Shown here one piece after another: positions 35,546-49,300 of a DNA stretch of 64,000 bases; the stretch's first letter is position 1; each line of letters opens with the position of its first letter. The notes beneath the pieces are model-generated. The model searched no databases. It saw only the letters and a list, made by a program, of their open reading frames with translations, and had not been told where the DNA came from. Both the position numbers and the translations under genes were made by a program. The stretch is from Euptelea pleiosperma (lineage: Eukaryota; Streptophyta; Magnoliopsida; Ranunculales; Eupteleaceae). The DNA is taken from NCBI GenBank assembly GCA_035048495.1, contig JASUTR010000076.1:1-64000 (forward strand), read 5' to 3'.

Positions 35546-37138
35546 CGCAATCGGACCTCATAATTGGACTCAAACTCTTGTATTACTATTATTTCAACAC
35601 ATTTGATGTGTTGGAACAAGATTCGGGACGGTCGAAACAAGTTAGCTCTATCCGTTCGTCAACGTCTCAAATTGGACTCAGTTTGTGTGTTACGTTCCGA
35701 ACCCTATAACTTGTGACTTTTTTGCAACCGGACCTCGTAATTGGACTCAAACTCTTCCATTCCTATTGTTTCATCACATTTGAAGTGGTGGAACAAGATT
35801 CGTGACAGTCGAAACAAGTTAGCTCCATCTGTGCGTCAACGTCTCAAATTGGACTCAGTTTGTGTGTTACATTCCGTAGCCTATAACTTGTGACTTTTTC
35901 GCAACCGGACCTCACAATTAGGCCCAAACTCTTTCACTACTATTGTTTCAATAGATTTGATGTGTTGGAACAATATTTGGGACAGTCAAAACAAGTTAGC
36001 TCCATCCGTGCGTCAACGTCTCAAATTGGACTCAGTTTGTGTGTTACATTCCTAAGCCTATAACTTGTGACTTTTTCGCAACCGGACCTCGTAATTGGAC
36101 TCAGACTCTTGTATTACTATTATTTCAACACATTTGATGTGTTGGAACAAGATTCGGGACCGTCGAAACTAGTTAGCTCCATCCGTTCGTCAACGTCTCA
36201 AATTGGACTCAGTTTGTGTGTTACATTCCGAAGCCTATAACTTGTGACTTTTTTGTAACCGGACCTCATAATTAGACTCATACTCTTCCATTACTATTGT
36301 TTCAACATATTTGAAGTGTTGGAACAAGATTCGGGACAGTCGAAACAAGTTAGCTCCATCCGTTCGTCAACGTCTAAAATTGGACTCAGTTTCGGTGTTA
36401 CATTCCGAAGCCTATAACTTGTGACTTTTTCGCAACCGGACCTCATAATTAGATTCAAACTCTTCCATTACTATTGTTTTAACAGATTTGAAGTGTTGGA
36501 ACAATATTTGGGACAGTCGAAACAAGTTAGCTCCATCCGTACGTCAACGTCTCAAATTAGACCCAGTTTCTGTGTTACATTCCGAAGCCTATAATTTGTG
36601 ACTTTTTCGCAACCGGACCTCGTAATTGGACTCAAACTCTTCTATAACTATTGTTTCAACACATTTGATGTGTTGGAACAAGATTCGGGACAGTCGAAAC
36701 AAGTTAACTCCATCCGTGCGTCAACGTCTCAAATTGGACTCAGTTTGTGTGTTACATTCCTAAGCCTATAACTTGTGACTTTTTCGCAACCGGACCTCTT
36801 AATTGGACTCAAACTCTTCTATTACTATTGTTTCAACAGATTTGAAGTGTTGGAATAAGATTTGGGACAGTCGAAACAAGTTAGCTCCATCCGTGCATCA
36901 ACGTCTCAAATTCGACTCAATTTGTGTGTAACATTCTGAAGCCTATAACTTGTGACTTTGTCGCAATCAGACCTCGTAATTTTACTCAAACTCTTTCATT
37001 ATTATTATTTCAACACATTTGAAGTATTGGAACATGATTCGGGACAGGCAAAACAAGTTAGCTCAATCTGTTCGTCAACATCTCAAATTGGACATAGTTT
37101 GTGTGTTACATTCCGAAGCCAATAACTTGTGACTTTTT
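35546..37138 (+). repeat. Right-domain sub-HOR, 9 monomers
   Basis: 1,593 bp. Order: H-C-D-Ha-X-Y-S-T-Q. C-D replaces the I' of the preceding unit; this D has diverged (acaattaggccc) and ends cctaagcc. Confidence 0.75.
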
Positions 37139-39438
37139 CGAAACCGAACCTCGTAATTGGACTCAAACTCTTGTATTACTATTATTTCAACACATTTGAT
37201 GTGTTGGAACAACATTCGGGACGGTCGAAACAAGTTAGCTCCATCCGTTCGTCATCGTCTCAAATTGGACTCAGTTTGTGTGTTACGTTCCGAACCCTAT
37301 AACTTGTGACTTTTTCGCAACAGGAGCTCGTAATTGGACTCGAACTCTTCCATTACTATTGTTTAATCACATTTGAAGTGGTGGAACAAGATTCGTGACA
37401 GTCGAAACAAGTTAGCTCCATCCGTGCGTCAACGTCTCAAATTGGACTCAGTTTGTGTGTTACATTCCGAACCTATAACTTGTGACTTTTTCGCAACCGG
37501 ACCTCGTAATTGGACTCAGACTCTTGTATTACTATTATTTCAACACATTTGATGTGTTGGAACAAGATTCAGGACGGTCGAAACTAGTTAGCTCCATCCG
37601 TTCGTCAACGTCTCAAATTGGACTCAGTTTGTGTGTTACATTCCGAAGCCTATAACTTGTGACTTTTTTGCAACCGGACCTCATAATTAGACTCATACTC
37701 TTCCATTACGATTGTTTCAACATATTTGAAGTGTTGGATCAAGATTCGGGACAGTCGAAACAAGTTAGCTCCATCCGTTCGTCAACGTCTCAAATTGGAC
37801 TCAGTTTCGGTGTTACATTCCGAAGCCTATAACTTGTGACTTTTTCGCAACCGGACCTCATAATTAGATTCAAACTCTTCCATTACTATTGTTTTAACAG
37901 ATTTGAAGTGTTGGAACAATATTTGGGACAGTCGAAACAAGTTAGCTCCATCCGTACGTCAACGTCTCAAATTAGACCCAGTTTCTGTGTTACATTCCGA
38001 AGCCTATAATTTGTGACTTTTTCGCAACCGGACCTCGTAATTGGACTCAAACTCTTGTATTACTATTATTTCAACACATTTGATGTGTTGGAACAAGATT
38101 CGGGACGGTCGAAACTAGTTAGCTTCATCGGTTCGTCAACGTCTCAAATTGGACTCAGTTTGTGTGTTACATTACGAAGCCTATAACTTGTGACTTTTTT
38201 GGAACCGGACCTCATAATTAGACTCATACTCTTCCATTACTATTGTTTCAACATATTTGAAGTGTTGGAACAAGATTCGGGACAGTCGAAACAAGTTACC
38301 TCCATCCGTTCGTCAACGTCTCAAATTGGACTCAGTTTCTGTGTTACATTCCGAAGCCTATAACTTGTGACTTTTTCGCAACCGGACCTCATAATTAGAC
38401 TCAAACTCTTCCATTACTATTGTTTTAACAGATTTGATGTGTTGGAACAATATTTGGGACAGTCGAAACAAGTTAGCTCCATCCGTGCGTCAACGTCTCA
38501 AATTGGACTCAGTTTTTGTGTTACATTCCGAAGCTTATAACTTGTGACTTTTTCGCAACCGGACCTCGTAATTGGACTCAAACTCTTGTATTACTATTAT
38601 TTCAACACATTTGATGTGTTGGAACAAGATTCGGGACGGTCGAAACTAGTTAGCTCCATCCGTTCGTCAACGTCTCAAATTGGACTCAGTTTGTGTGTTA
38701 CATTCCGAAGCCTATAACTTGTGACTTTTTTGCAATCGGACCTCATAATTAGACTCATACTCTTCCATTACTATTGTTTCAACATATTTGAAGTGTTGGA
38801 ACAAGATTCGGGATAGTCGAAACAAGTTAGCTCCATCCGTTCGTCAACGTCTCAAATTGGACTCAGTTTCTGTGTTGCATTCCGAAGCCTATAACTTGTG
38901 ACTTTTTCGCAACCGGACCTCGTGATTGGACTCAAACTCTTCTATAACTATTGTTTCAACACATTTGATGTGTTGGAACAAGATTCGGGACCGTCGAAAC
39001 AAGTTAGCTCCATCCGTGCGTCAACGTCTCAAATTGGACTCAGTTTGTGTGTTACATTCCTAAGTCTATAACTTGTGACTTTTTCGCAACCGGACCTCGT
39101 AATTGGACTCAAACTCTTCTATTACTATTGTTTCAACAGATTTGAAGTGTTGGAATAAGATTTGGGACAGTCGAAACAAGTTAGCTCCATCCGTGCATCA
39201 ACGTCTCAAATTCGACTCAATTTGTGTGTAACATTCCGAACCCTATAACTTGTGACTTTGTCGCAATCAAACCTCGTAATTTTACTCAAACTCTTCCATT
39301 ATTATTATTTCAACACATTTGAAATATTGGAACATGATTCGGGACAGGCAAAACAAGTTAGCTCCATCCGTGCGTCAACATCTCAAATTGGACATAGTTT
39401 GTGTGTTACATTCCGAAGCCAATAACTTGTGACTTTTT
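37139..39438 (+). repeat. Right-domain sub-HOR, 13 monomers
   Basis: 2,300 bp. Order: H-I'-Ha-X-Y-Ha-X-Y-Ha-X-S-T-Q. The Ha-X-Y trio occurs in series (third copy lacking Y), a clear local expansion of a three-monomer block. Confidence 0.78.
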
Positions 39439-42400
39439 CGCAACCGGACCTCGTAATTGGACTCAAACTCTTGTATTTATTTCAACACATTTGATGTGTT
39501 GGAACAAGATTCGGGAAGGTCGAAACAAGTTAGCTCCATCCGTTCGTCAACGTCTCAAATTGGACTCAGTTTGTGTGTTACGTTCCGAACCCTATAACTT
39601 GTGACTTTTTCGCAACCGGAGCTCGTAATTGGACACGAACTCTTCCATTACTATTGTTTCATCACATTTGAAGTAGTGGAACAAGATTCGTGACAGTCGA
39701 AACAAGTTAGCTCCATCCGTGCGTCAACGTCTCAAATTGGACTCAGTTTGTGTGTTACATTCCGAAGCCTATAACTTGTGACTTTTTCGCTACCGGAACT
39801 CGTAATTTGACTCAAACTCTTGTATTTCTATTATTTCAACACAGTTGATGTGTTGGAACAAGATTCGGGACCGTCGAAACAAGTTAGCTCCATCCGTGCG
39901 TCAACGTCTCAAATTGGACTCAGTTTGTGTGTTACATTCCTAAGTCTATAACTTGTGACTTTTTCGCAACCGGACCTCGTAATTGGACTCAAACTCTTCT
40001 ATTACTATTGTTTCAACAGATTTGAAGTGTTGGAATAAGATTTGGGACAGTCGAAACAAGTTAGCTCCATCCGTGCATCAACGTCTCAAATTCGACTCAA
40101 TTTGTGTGTAACATTCCGAACCCTATAACTTGTGACTTTGTCGCAATCAAACCTCGTAATTTTACTCAAACTCTTCCATTATTATTATTTCAACACATTT
40201 GAAATATTGGAACATGATTCGGGACAGGCAAAACAAGTTAGCTCCATCCGTGCGTCAACATCTCAAATTGGACATAGTTTGTGTGTTACATTCCGAAGCC
40301 AATAACTTGTGACTTTTTCGCAACCGGACCTCGTAATTGGACTCAAACTCTTGTATTACTATTATTTCAACACATTTGATGTGTTGGAACAAGATTCGGG
40401 AAGGTCGAAACAAGTTAGCTCCATCCGTTCGTCAACGTCTCAAATTGGACTCAGTTTGTGTGTTACGTTCCGAACCCTATAACTTGTGACTTTTTCGCAA
40501 CCGGAGCTCGTAATTGGACTCGAACTCTTCCATTACTATTGTTTCATCACATTTGAAGTAGTGGAACAAGATTCGTGACAGTCGAAACAAGTTAGCTCCA
40601 TCCGTGCGTCAACGTCTCAAATTGGACTCAGTTTGTGTGTTACATTCCGAAGGCTATAACTTGTGACTTTTTCGCAACCGGACCTCGTAATTGGACTCAA
40701 ACTCTTGTATTACTATTATTTCAACACATTTGATGTGTTGGAACAAGATTCGGGATGGTCGAAACTAGTTAGCTCCATCCGTTCGTCAACGTCTCAAATT
40801 GGACTCAGTTTGTGAGTTACATTCCTAAGCCTATAACTTGTGACTTTTTCGCAACCGGACCTCGTAATTGGACTTAAACTCTTCTATTACTATTGTTTCA
40901 ACAGATTTGAAGTGTTGGAACAAGATTCGGGACGGTAGAAACAAGTTAGCTCCATCCGTTCGTCAACGTCTCAAATTGGACTCAGTTTGTGTGTTACGTT
41001 CCGAACCCTATAACTTGTGACTTTTTCGTAACCGAATCACGTAATTGGACTCAAACTCTTCCATTACTATTGTTTCATCATATTTGAAGTGGTGGAACAA
41101 GATTCGTGACAGTCGAAACAAGTTAGTTCCATCCGTTCGTCAACGTCTCAAATTGGACTCAGTTTCTGTGTTACATTCCGAAGCCTATAACTTGTGACTT
41201 TTTCGCAACCGGACCTCATAATTAGACTCAAACTCTTCCATTACTATTGTTTTAACAGATTTGAAGTGTTGGAACAATATTTGGGACAGTCGAAACAAGT
41301 TAGCTCCATCCGTACGTCAACGTCTCAAATTAGACCCAGTTTCTGTGTTACATTCCGAAGCCTATAATTTGTGACTTTTTCGCAACCGGACCTCGTAATT
41401 GGACTCAAACTCTTCTATAACTATTGTTTCAACACATTTGATGTATTGGAACAAGATTCGGGACAGTCGAAACAAGTTACCTCCATCCGTTCGTCAACGT
41501 CTCAAATTGGACTCAGTTTGTGTGTTACATTCCGAACCTATCACTTGTGACTTTTTCGCAACCGGACCTCGTAATTGGACTCAAACTCTTCCATTACTAT
41601 TGTTTCATCACATTTGAAGTGGTGGAACAAGATTCGTGACAGTCGAAACAAGTTAGCTCCATCTGTGCGTCAACGTCTCAAATTGGACTCAGTTTGTGTG
41701 TTACATTCCGTAGCCTATAACTTGTGAGTTTTTTGCAATCGGACCTCATAATTAGACCCAAACTCTTCCATTACTATTGTTTCAATAGATTTGAAGTGTT
41801 GGAATAATATTTGGGACAGTCAAAACAAGTTAGCTCCATCCGTGCGTCAACGTCTCAAATTGGACTCAGTTTGTGTGTTACGTTCCGAACCCTATAACTT
41901 GTGACTTTTTCGCAACCGGACCTCGTGATTGGACTCAAACTCTTCTATAACTATTGTTTCAACACATTTGATGTGTTGGAACAAGATTCGGGACCGTCGA
42001 AACAAGTTAGCTCCATCCGTGCGTCAACGTCTCAAATTGGACTCAGTTTGTGTGTTACATTCCTAAGTCTATAACTTGTGACTTTTTCGCAACCGGACCT
42101 CGTAATTGGACTCAAACTCTTCTATTACTATTGTTTCTACAGATTTGAAGTGTTGGAACAATATTTGGGACAGTCGAAACAAGTTAGCTCCATCCGTACG
42201 TCAACGTCTCAAATTAGACCCAGTTTCTGTGTTACATTCCGAAGCCTATAATTTGTGACTTTTTCGCAACCGGACCTCGTAATTGGACTCAAACTCTTCT
42301 ATAACTATTGTTTCAACACATTTGATGTGTTGGAACAAGATTCGGGACAGTCGAAACAAGTTACCTCCATCCGTTCGTCAACGTCTCAAATTGGACTCAG

Positions 42401-43325
42401 TTTGTGTGTTACATTCCGAACCTATCACTTGTGACTTTTTCGCAACCGGACCTCGTAATTGGACTCAAACTCTTCCATTACTATTGTTTCATCACATTTG
42501 AAGTGGTGGAACAAGATTCGTGACAGTCGAAACAAGTTAGCTCCATCTGTGCGTCAACGTCTCAAATTGGACTCAGTTTGTGTGTTACATTCCGTAGCCT
42601 ATAACTTGTGAGTTTTTTGCAATCGGACCTCATAAATAGACCCAAACTCTTCCATTACTATTGTTTCAATAGATTTGAAGTGTTGGAATAATATTTGGGA
42701 CAGTCAAAACAAGTTAGCTCCATCCGTGCGTCAACGTCTCAAATTGGACTCAGTTTGTGTGTTACGTTCCGAACCCTATAACTTGTGACTTTTTCGCAAC
42801 CGGACCTCGTGATTGGACTCAAACTCTTCTATAACTATTGTTTCAACACATTTGATGTGTTGGAACAAGATTCGGGACCGTCGAAACAAGTTAGCTCCAT
42901 CCGTGCGTCAACGTCTCAAATTGGACTCAGTTTGTGTGTTACATTCCTAAGTCTATAACTTGTGACTTTTTCGCAACCGGACCTCGTAATTGGACTCAAA
43001 CTCTTCTATTACTATTGTTTCAACAGATTTGAAGTGTTGGAATAAGATTTGGGACAGTCGAAACAAGTTAGCTCCATCCGTGCATCAACGTCTCAAATTC
43101 GACTCAATTTGTGTGTAACATTCCGAACCCTATAACTTGTGACTTTGTCGCAATCAAACCTCGTAATTTTACTCAAACTCTTCCATTATTATTATTTCAA
43201 CACATTTGAAATATTGGAACATGATTCGGGACAGGCAAAACAAGTTAGCTCCATCCGTGCGTCAACATCTCAAATTGGACATAGTTTGTGTGTTACATTC
43301 CGAAGCCAATAACTTGTGACTTTTT
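39439..43325 (+). repeat. Right-domain HOR, 22 monomers (3,887 bp)
   Basis: Order: H(del5)-I'-A-T-Q-H-I'-Ha-T'-E'-Y-R-C-D-S-Y-R-C-D-S-T-Q. The first H lacks 5 bp (gtatttatttc in place of gtattactattatttc). The length is explained exactly: 22 x 177 minus 5, minus 1 for each of two R monomers (gaacctat). The Y-R-C-D-S block occurs twice in a row (about 41.2-42.1 and 42.1-43.0 kb). Confidence 0.82.
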
Positions 43326-46300
43326 CGCAACCGGACCTCGTAATTGGACTCAAACTCTTGTATTTATTTCAACACATTTGATGTGTTGGAACAAGATTCG
43401 GGAAGGTCGAAACAAGTTAGCTCCATCCGTTCGTCAACGTCTCAAATTGGACTCAGTTTGTGTGTTACGTTCCGAACCCTATAACTTGTGACTTTTTCGC
43501 AACCGGAGCTCGTAATTGGACACGAACTCTTCCATTACTATTGTTTCATCACATTTGAAGTAGTGGAACAAGATTCGTGACAGTCGAAACAAGTTAGCTC
43601 CATCCGTGCGTCAACGTCTCAAATTGGACTCAGTTTGTGTGTTACATTCCGAAGCCTATAACTTGTGACTTTTTCGCTACCGGAACTCGTAATTGGACTC
43701 AAACTCTTGTATTTCTATTATTTCAACACATTTGATGTGTTGGAACAAGATTCGGGACCGTCGAAACAAGTTAGCTCCATCCGTGCGTCAACGTCTCAAA
43801 TTGGACTCAGTTTGTGTGTTACATTCCTAAGTCTATAACTTGTGACTTTTTCGCAACCGGACCTCGTAATTGGACTCAAACTCTTCTATTACTATTGTTT
43901 CAACAGATTTGAAGTGTTGGAATAAGATTTGGGACAGTCGAAACAAGTTAGCTCCATCCGTGCATCAACGTCTCAAATTCGACTCAATTTGTGTGTAACA
44001 TTCCGAACCCTATAACTTGTGACTTTGTCGCAATCAAACCTCGTAATTTTACTCAAACTCTTCCATTATTATTATTTCAACACATTTGAAATATTGGAAC
44101 ATGATTCGGGACAGGCAAAACAAGTTAGCTCCATCCGTGCGTCAACATCTCAAATTGGACATAGTTTGTGTGTTACATTCCGAAGCCAATAACTTGTGAC
44201 TTTTTCGCAACCGGACCTCGTAATTGGACTCAAACTCTTGTATTACTATTATTTCAACACATTTGATGTGTTGGAACAAGATTCGGGAAGGTCGAAACAA
44301 GTTAGCTCCATCCGTTCGTCAACGTCTCAAATTGGACTCAGTTTGTGTGTTACGTTCCGAACCCTATAACTTGTGACTTTTTCGCAACCGGAGCTCGTAA
44401 TTGGACTCGAACTCTTCCATTACTATTGTTTCATCACATTTGAAGTAGTGGAACAAGATTCGTGACAGTCGAAACAAGTTAGCTCCATCCGTGCGTCAAC
44501 GTCTCAAATTGGACTCAGTTTGTGTGTTACATTCCGAAGGCTATAACTTGTGACTTTTTCGCAACCGGACCTCGTAATTGGACTCAAACTCTTGTATTAC
44601 TATTATTTCAACACATTTGATGTGTTGGAACAAGATTCGGGATGGTCGAAACTAGTTAGCTCCATCCGTTCGTCAACGTCTCAAATTGGACTCAGTTTGT
44701 GAGTTACATTCCTAAGCCTATAACTTGTGACTTTTTCGCAACCGGACCTCGTAATTGGACTTAAACTCTTCTATTACTATTGTTTCAACAGATTTGAAGT
44801 GTTGGAACAAGATTCGGGACGGTCGAAACAAGTTAGCTCCATCCGTTCGTCAACGTCTCAAATTGGACTCAGTTTGTGTGTTACGTTCCGAACCCTATAA
44901 CTTGTGACTTTTTCGTAACCGAATCACGTAATTGGACTCAAACTCTTCCATTACTATTGTTTCATCATATTTGAAGTGGTGGAACAAGATTCGTGACAGT
45001 CGAAACAAGTTAGCTCCATCCGTTCGTCAACGTCTCAAATTGGACTCAGTTTCTGTGTTACATTCCGAAGCCTATAACTTGTGACTTTTTCGCAACCGGA
45101 CCTCATAATTAGACTCAAACTCTTCCATTACTATTGTTTTAACAGATTTGAAGTGTTGGAACAATATTTGGGACAGTCGAAACAAGTTAGCTCCATCCGT
45201 ACGTCAACGTCTCAAATTAGACCCAGTTTCTGTGTTACATTCCGAAGCCTATAATTTGTGACTTTTTCGCAACCGGACCTCGTAATTGGACTCAAACTCT
45301 TCTATAACTATTGTTTCAACACATTTGATGTATTGGAACAAGATTCGGGACAGTCGAAACAAGTTACCTCCATCCGTTCGTCAACGTCTCAAATTGGACT
45401 CAGTTTGTGTGTTACATTCCGAACCTATAACTTGTGACTTTTTCGCAACCGGACCTCGTAATTGGACTCAAACTCTTCTATTACTATTATTTCAACACAT
45501 TTGATGTGTTGGAACAAGATTCGGGACCGTCGAAACTAGTTAGCTTCATCCGTTCGTCAACGTCTCAAATTGGACTCAGTTTCTGTGTTACATTCCGAAG
45601 CCTATAACTTGTGACTTTTTCGCAACCGGACCTCATAATTAGACTCAAACTCTTCCATTACTATTGTTTTAACAGATTTGAAGTGTTGGAACAATATTTG
45701 GGACTGTCGAAACAAGTTAGCTCCATCCGTACGTCAACGTCTCAAATTAGACCCAGTTTCTGTGTTACATTCCGAAGCCTATAATTTGTGACTTTTTCGC
45801 AACCGGACCTCGTAATTGGACTCAAACTCTTCTATAACTATTGTTTCAACACATTTGATGTGTTGGAACAAGATTCGGGACAGTCGAAACAAGTTACCTC
45901 CATCCGTTCGTCAACGTCTCAAATTGGACTCAGTTTGTGTGTTACATTCCGAACCTATAACTTGTGACTTTTTCGCAACCGGACCTCGTAATTGGACTCA
46001 AACTCTTCCATTACTATTGTTTCATCACATTTGAAGTGGTGGAACAAGATTCGTGACAGTCGAAACAAGTTAGCTCCATCTGTGCGTCAACGTCTCAAAT
46101 TGGACTCAGTTTGTGTGTTACATTCCGTAGCCTATAACTTGTGAGTTTTTTGCAACCGGACCTCATAATTAGACCCAAACTCTTCCATTACTATTGTTTC
46201 AATAGATTTGAAGTGTTGGAATAATATTTGGGACAGTCAAAACAAGTTAGCTCCATCCGTGCGTCAACGTCTCAAATTGGACTCAGTTTGTGTGTTACGT

Positions 46301-49300
46301 TCCGAACCCTATAACTTGTGACTTTTTCGCAACCGGACCTCGTGATTGGACTCAAACTCTTCTATAACTATTGTTTCAACACATTTGATGTGTTGGAACA
46401 AGATTCGGGACCGTCGAAACAAGTTAGCTCCATCCGTGCGTCAACGTCTCAAATTGGACTCAGTTTGTGTGTTACATTCCTAAGTCTATAACTTGTGACT
46501 TTTTCGCAACCGGACCTCGTAATTGGACTCAAACTCTTCTATTACTATTGTTTCAACAGATTTGAAGTGTTGGAATAAGATTTGGGACAGTCGAAACAAG
46601 TTAGCTCCATCCGTGCATCAACGTCTCAAATTCGACTCAATTTGTGTGTAACATTCCGAACCCTATAACTTGTGACTTTGTCGCAATCAAACCTCGTAAT
46701 TTTACTCAAACTCTTCCATTATTATTATTTCAACACATTTGAAATATTGGAACATGATTCGGGACAGGCAAAACAAGTTAGCTCCATCCGTGCGTCAACA
46801 TCTCAAATTGGACATAGTTTGTGTGTTACATTCCGAAGCCAATAACTTGTGACTTTTTCGCAACCGGACCTCGTAATTGGACTCAAACTCTTGTATTACT
46901 ATTATTTCAACACATTTGATGTGTTGGAACAAGATTCGGGAAGGTCGAAACAAGTTAGCTCCATCCGTTCGTCAACGTCTCAAATTGGACTCAGTTTGTG
47001 TGTTACGTTCCGAACCCTATAACTTGTGACTTTTTCGCAACCGGAGCTCGTAATTGGACACGAACTCTTCCATTACTATTGTTTCATCACATTTGAAGTA
47101 GTGGAACAAGATTCGTGACAGTCGAAACAAGTTAGCTCCATCCGTGCGTCAACGTCTCAAATTGGACTCAGTTTGTGTGTTACATTCCGAAGCCTATAAC
47201 TTGTGACTTTTTCGCTACCGGAACTCGTAATTGGACTCAAACTCTTGTATTTCTATTATTTCAACACATTTGATGTGTTGGAACAAGATTCGGGACGGTC
47301 GAAACAAGTTAGCTCCATCCGTTCGTCAACGTCTCAAATTGGACTCAGTTTGTGTGTTACGTTCCGAACCCTATAACTTGTGACTTTTTCGTAACCGAAT
47401 CACGTAATTGGACTCAAACTCTTCCATTACTATTGTTTCATCATATTTGAAGTGGTGGAACAAGATTCGTGACAGTCGAAACAAGTTAGCTCCATCCGTT
47501 CGTCAACGTCTCAAATTGGACTCAGTTTCTGTGTTACATTCCGAAGCCTATAACTTGTGACTTTTTCGCAACCGGACCTCATAATTAGACTCAAACTCTT
47601 CCATTACTATTGTTTTAACAGATTTGAAGTGTTGGAACAATATTTGGGACAGTCGAAACAAGTTAGCTCCATCCGTACGTCAACGTCTCAAATTAGACCC
47701 AGTTTCTGTGTTACATTCCGAAGCCTATAATTTGTGACTTTTTCGCAACCGGACCTCGTAATTGGACTCAAACTCTTCTATAACTATTGTTTCAACACAT
47801 TTGATGTATTGGAACAAGATTCGGGACAGTCGAAACAAGTTACCTCCATCCGTTCGTCAACGTCTCAAATTGGACTCAGTTTGTGTGTTACATTCCGAAC
47901 CTATAACTTGTGACTTTTTCGCAACCGGACCTCGTAATTGGACTCAAACTCTTCTATTACTATTATTTCAACACATTTGATGTGTTGGAACAAGATTCGG
48001 GACCGTCGAAACTAGTTAGCTTCATCCGTTCGTCAACGTCTCAAATTGGACTCAGTTTCTGTGTTACATTCCGAAGCCTATAACTTGTGACTTTTTCGCA
48101 ACCGGACCTCATAATTAGACTCAAACTCTTCCATTACTATTGTTTTAACAGATTTGAAGTGTTGGAACAATATTTGGGACTGTCGAAACAAGTTAGCTCC
48201 ATCCGTACGTCAACGTCTCAAATTAGACCCAGTTTCTGTGTTACATTCCGAAGCCTATAATTTGTGACTTTTTCGCAACCGGACCTCGTAATTGGACTCA
48301 AACTCTTCTATAACTATTGTTTCAACACATTTGATGTGTTGGAACAAGATTCGGGACAGTCGAAACAAGTTACCTCCATCCGTTCGTCAACGTCTCAAAT
48401 TGGACTCAGTTTGTGTGTTACATTCCGAACCTATAACTTGTGACTTTTTCGCAACCGGACCTCGTAATTGGACTCAAACTCTTCCATTACTATTGTTTCA
48501 TCACATTTGAAGTGGTGGAACAAGATTCGTGACAGTCGAAACAAGTTAGCTCCATCTGTGCGTCAACGTCTCAAATTGGACTCAGTTTGTGTGTTACATT
48601 CCGTAGCCTATAACTTGTGAGTTTTTTGCAACCGGACCTCATAATTAGACCCAAACTCTTCCATTACTATTGTTTCAATAGATTTGAAGTGTTGGAATAA
48701 TATTTGGGACAGTCAAAACAAGTTAGCTCCATCCGTGCGTCAACGTCTCAAATTGGACTCAGTTTGTGTGTTACGTTCCGAACCCTATAACTTGTGACTT
48801 TTTCGCAACCGGACCTCGTGATTGGACTCAAACTCTTCTATAACTATTGTTTCAACACATTTGATGTGTTGGAACAAGATTCGGGACCGTCGAAACAAGT
48901 TAGCTCCATCCGTGCGTCAACGTCTCAAATTGGACTCAGTTTGTGTGTTACATTCCTAAGTCTATAACTTGTGACTTTTTCGCAACCGGACCTCGTAATT
49001 GGACTCAAACTCTTCTATTACTATTGTTTCAACAGATTTGAAGTGTTGGAATAAGATTTGGGACAGTCGAAACAAGTTAGCTCCATCCGTGCATCAACGT
49101 CTCAAATTCGACTCAATTTGTGTGTAACATTCCGAACCCTATAACTTGTGACTTTGTCGCAATCAAACCTCGTAATTTTACTCAAACTCTTCCATTATTA
49201 TTATTTCAACACATTTGAAATATTGGAACATGATTCGGGACAGGCAAAACAAGTTAGCTCCATCCGTGCGTCAACATCTCAAATTGGACATAGTTTGTGT

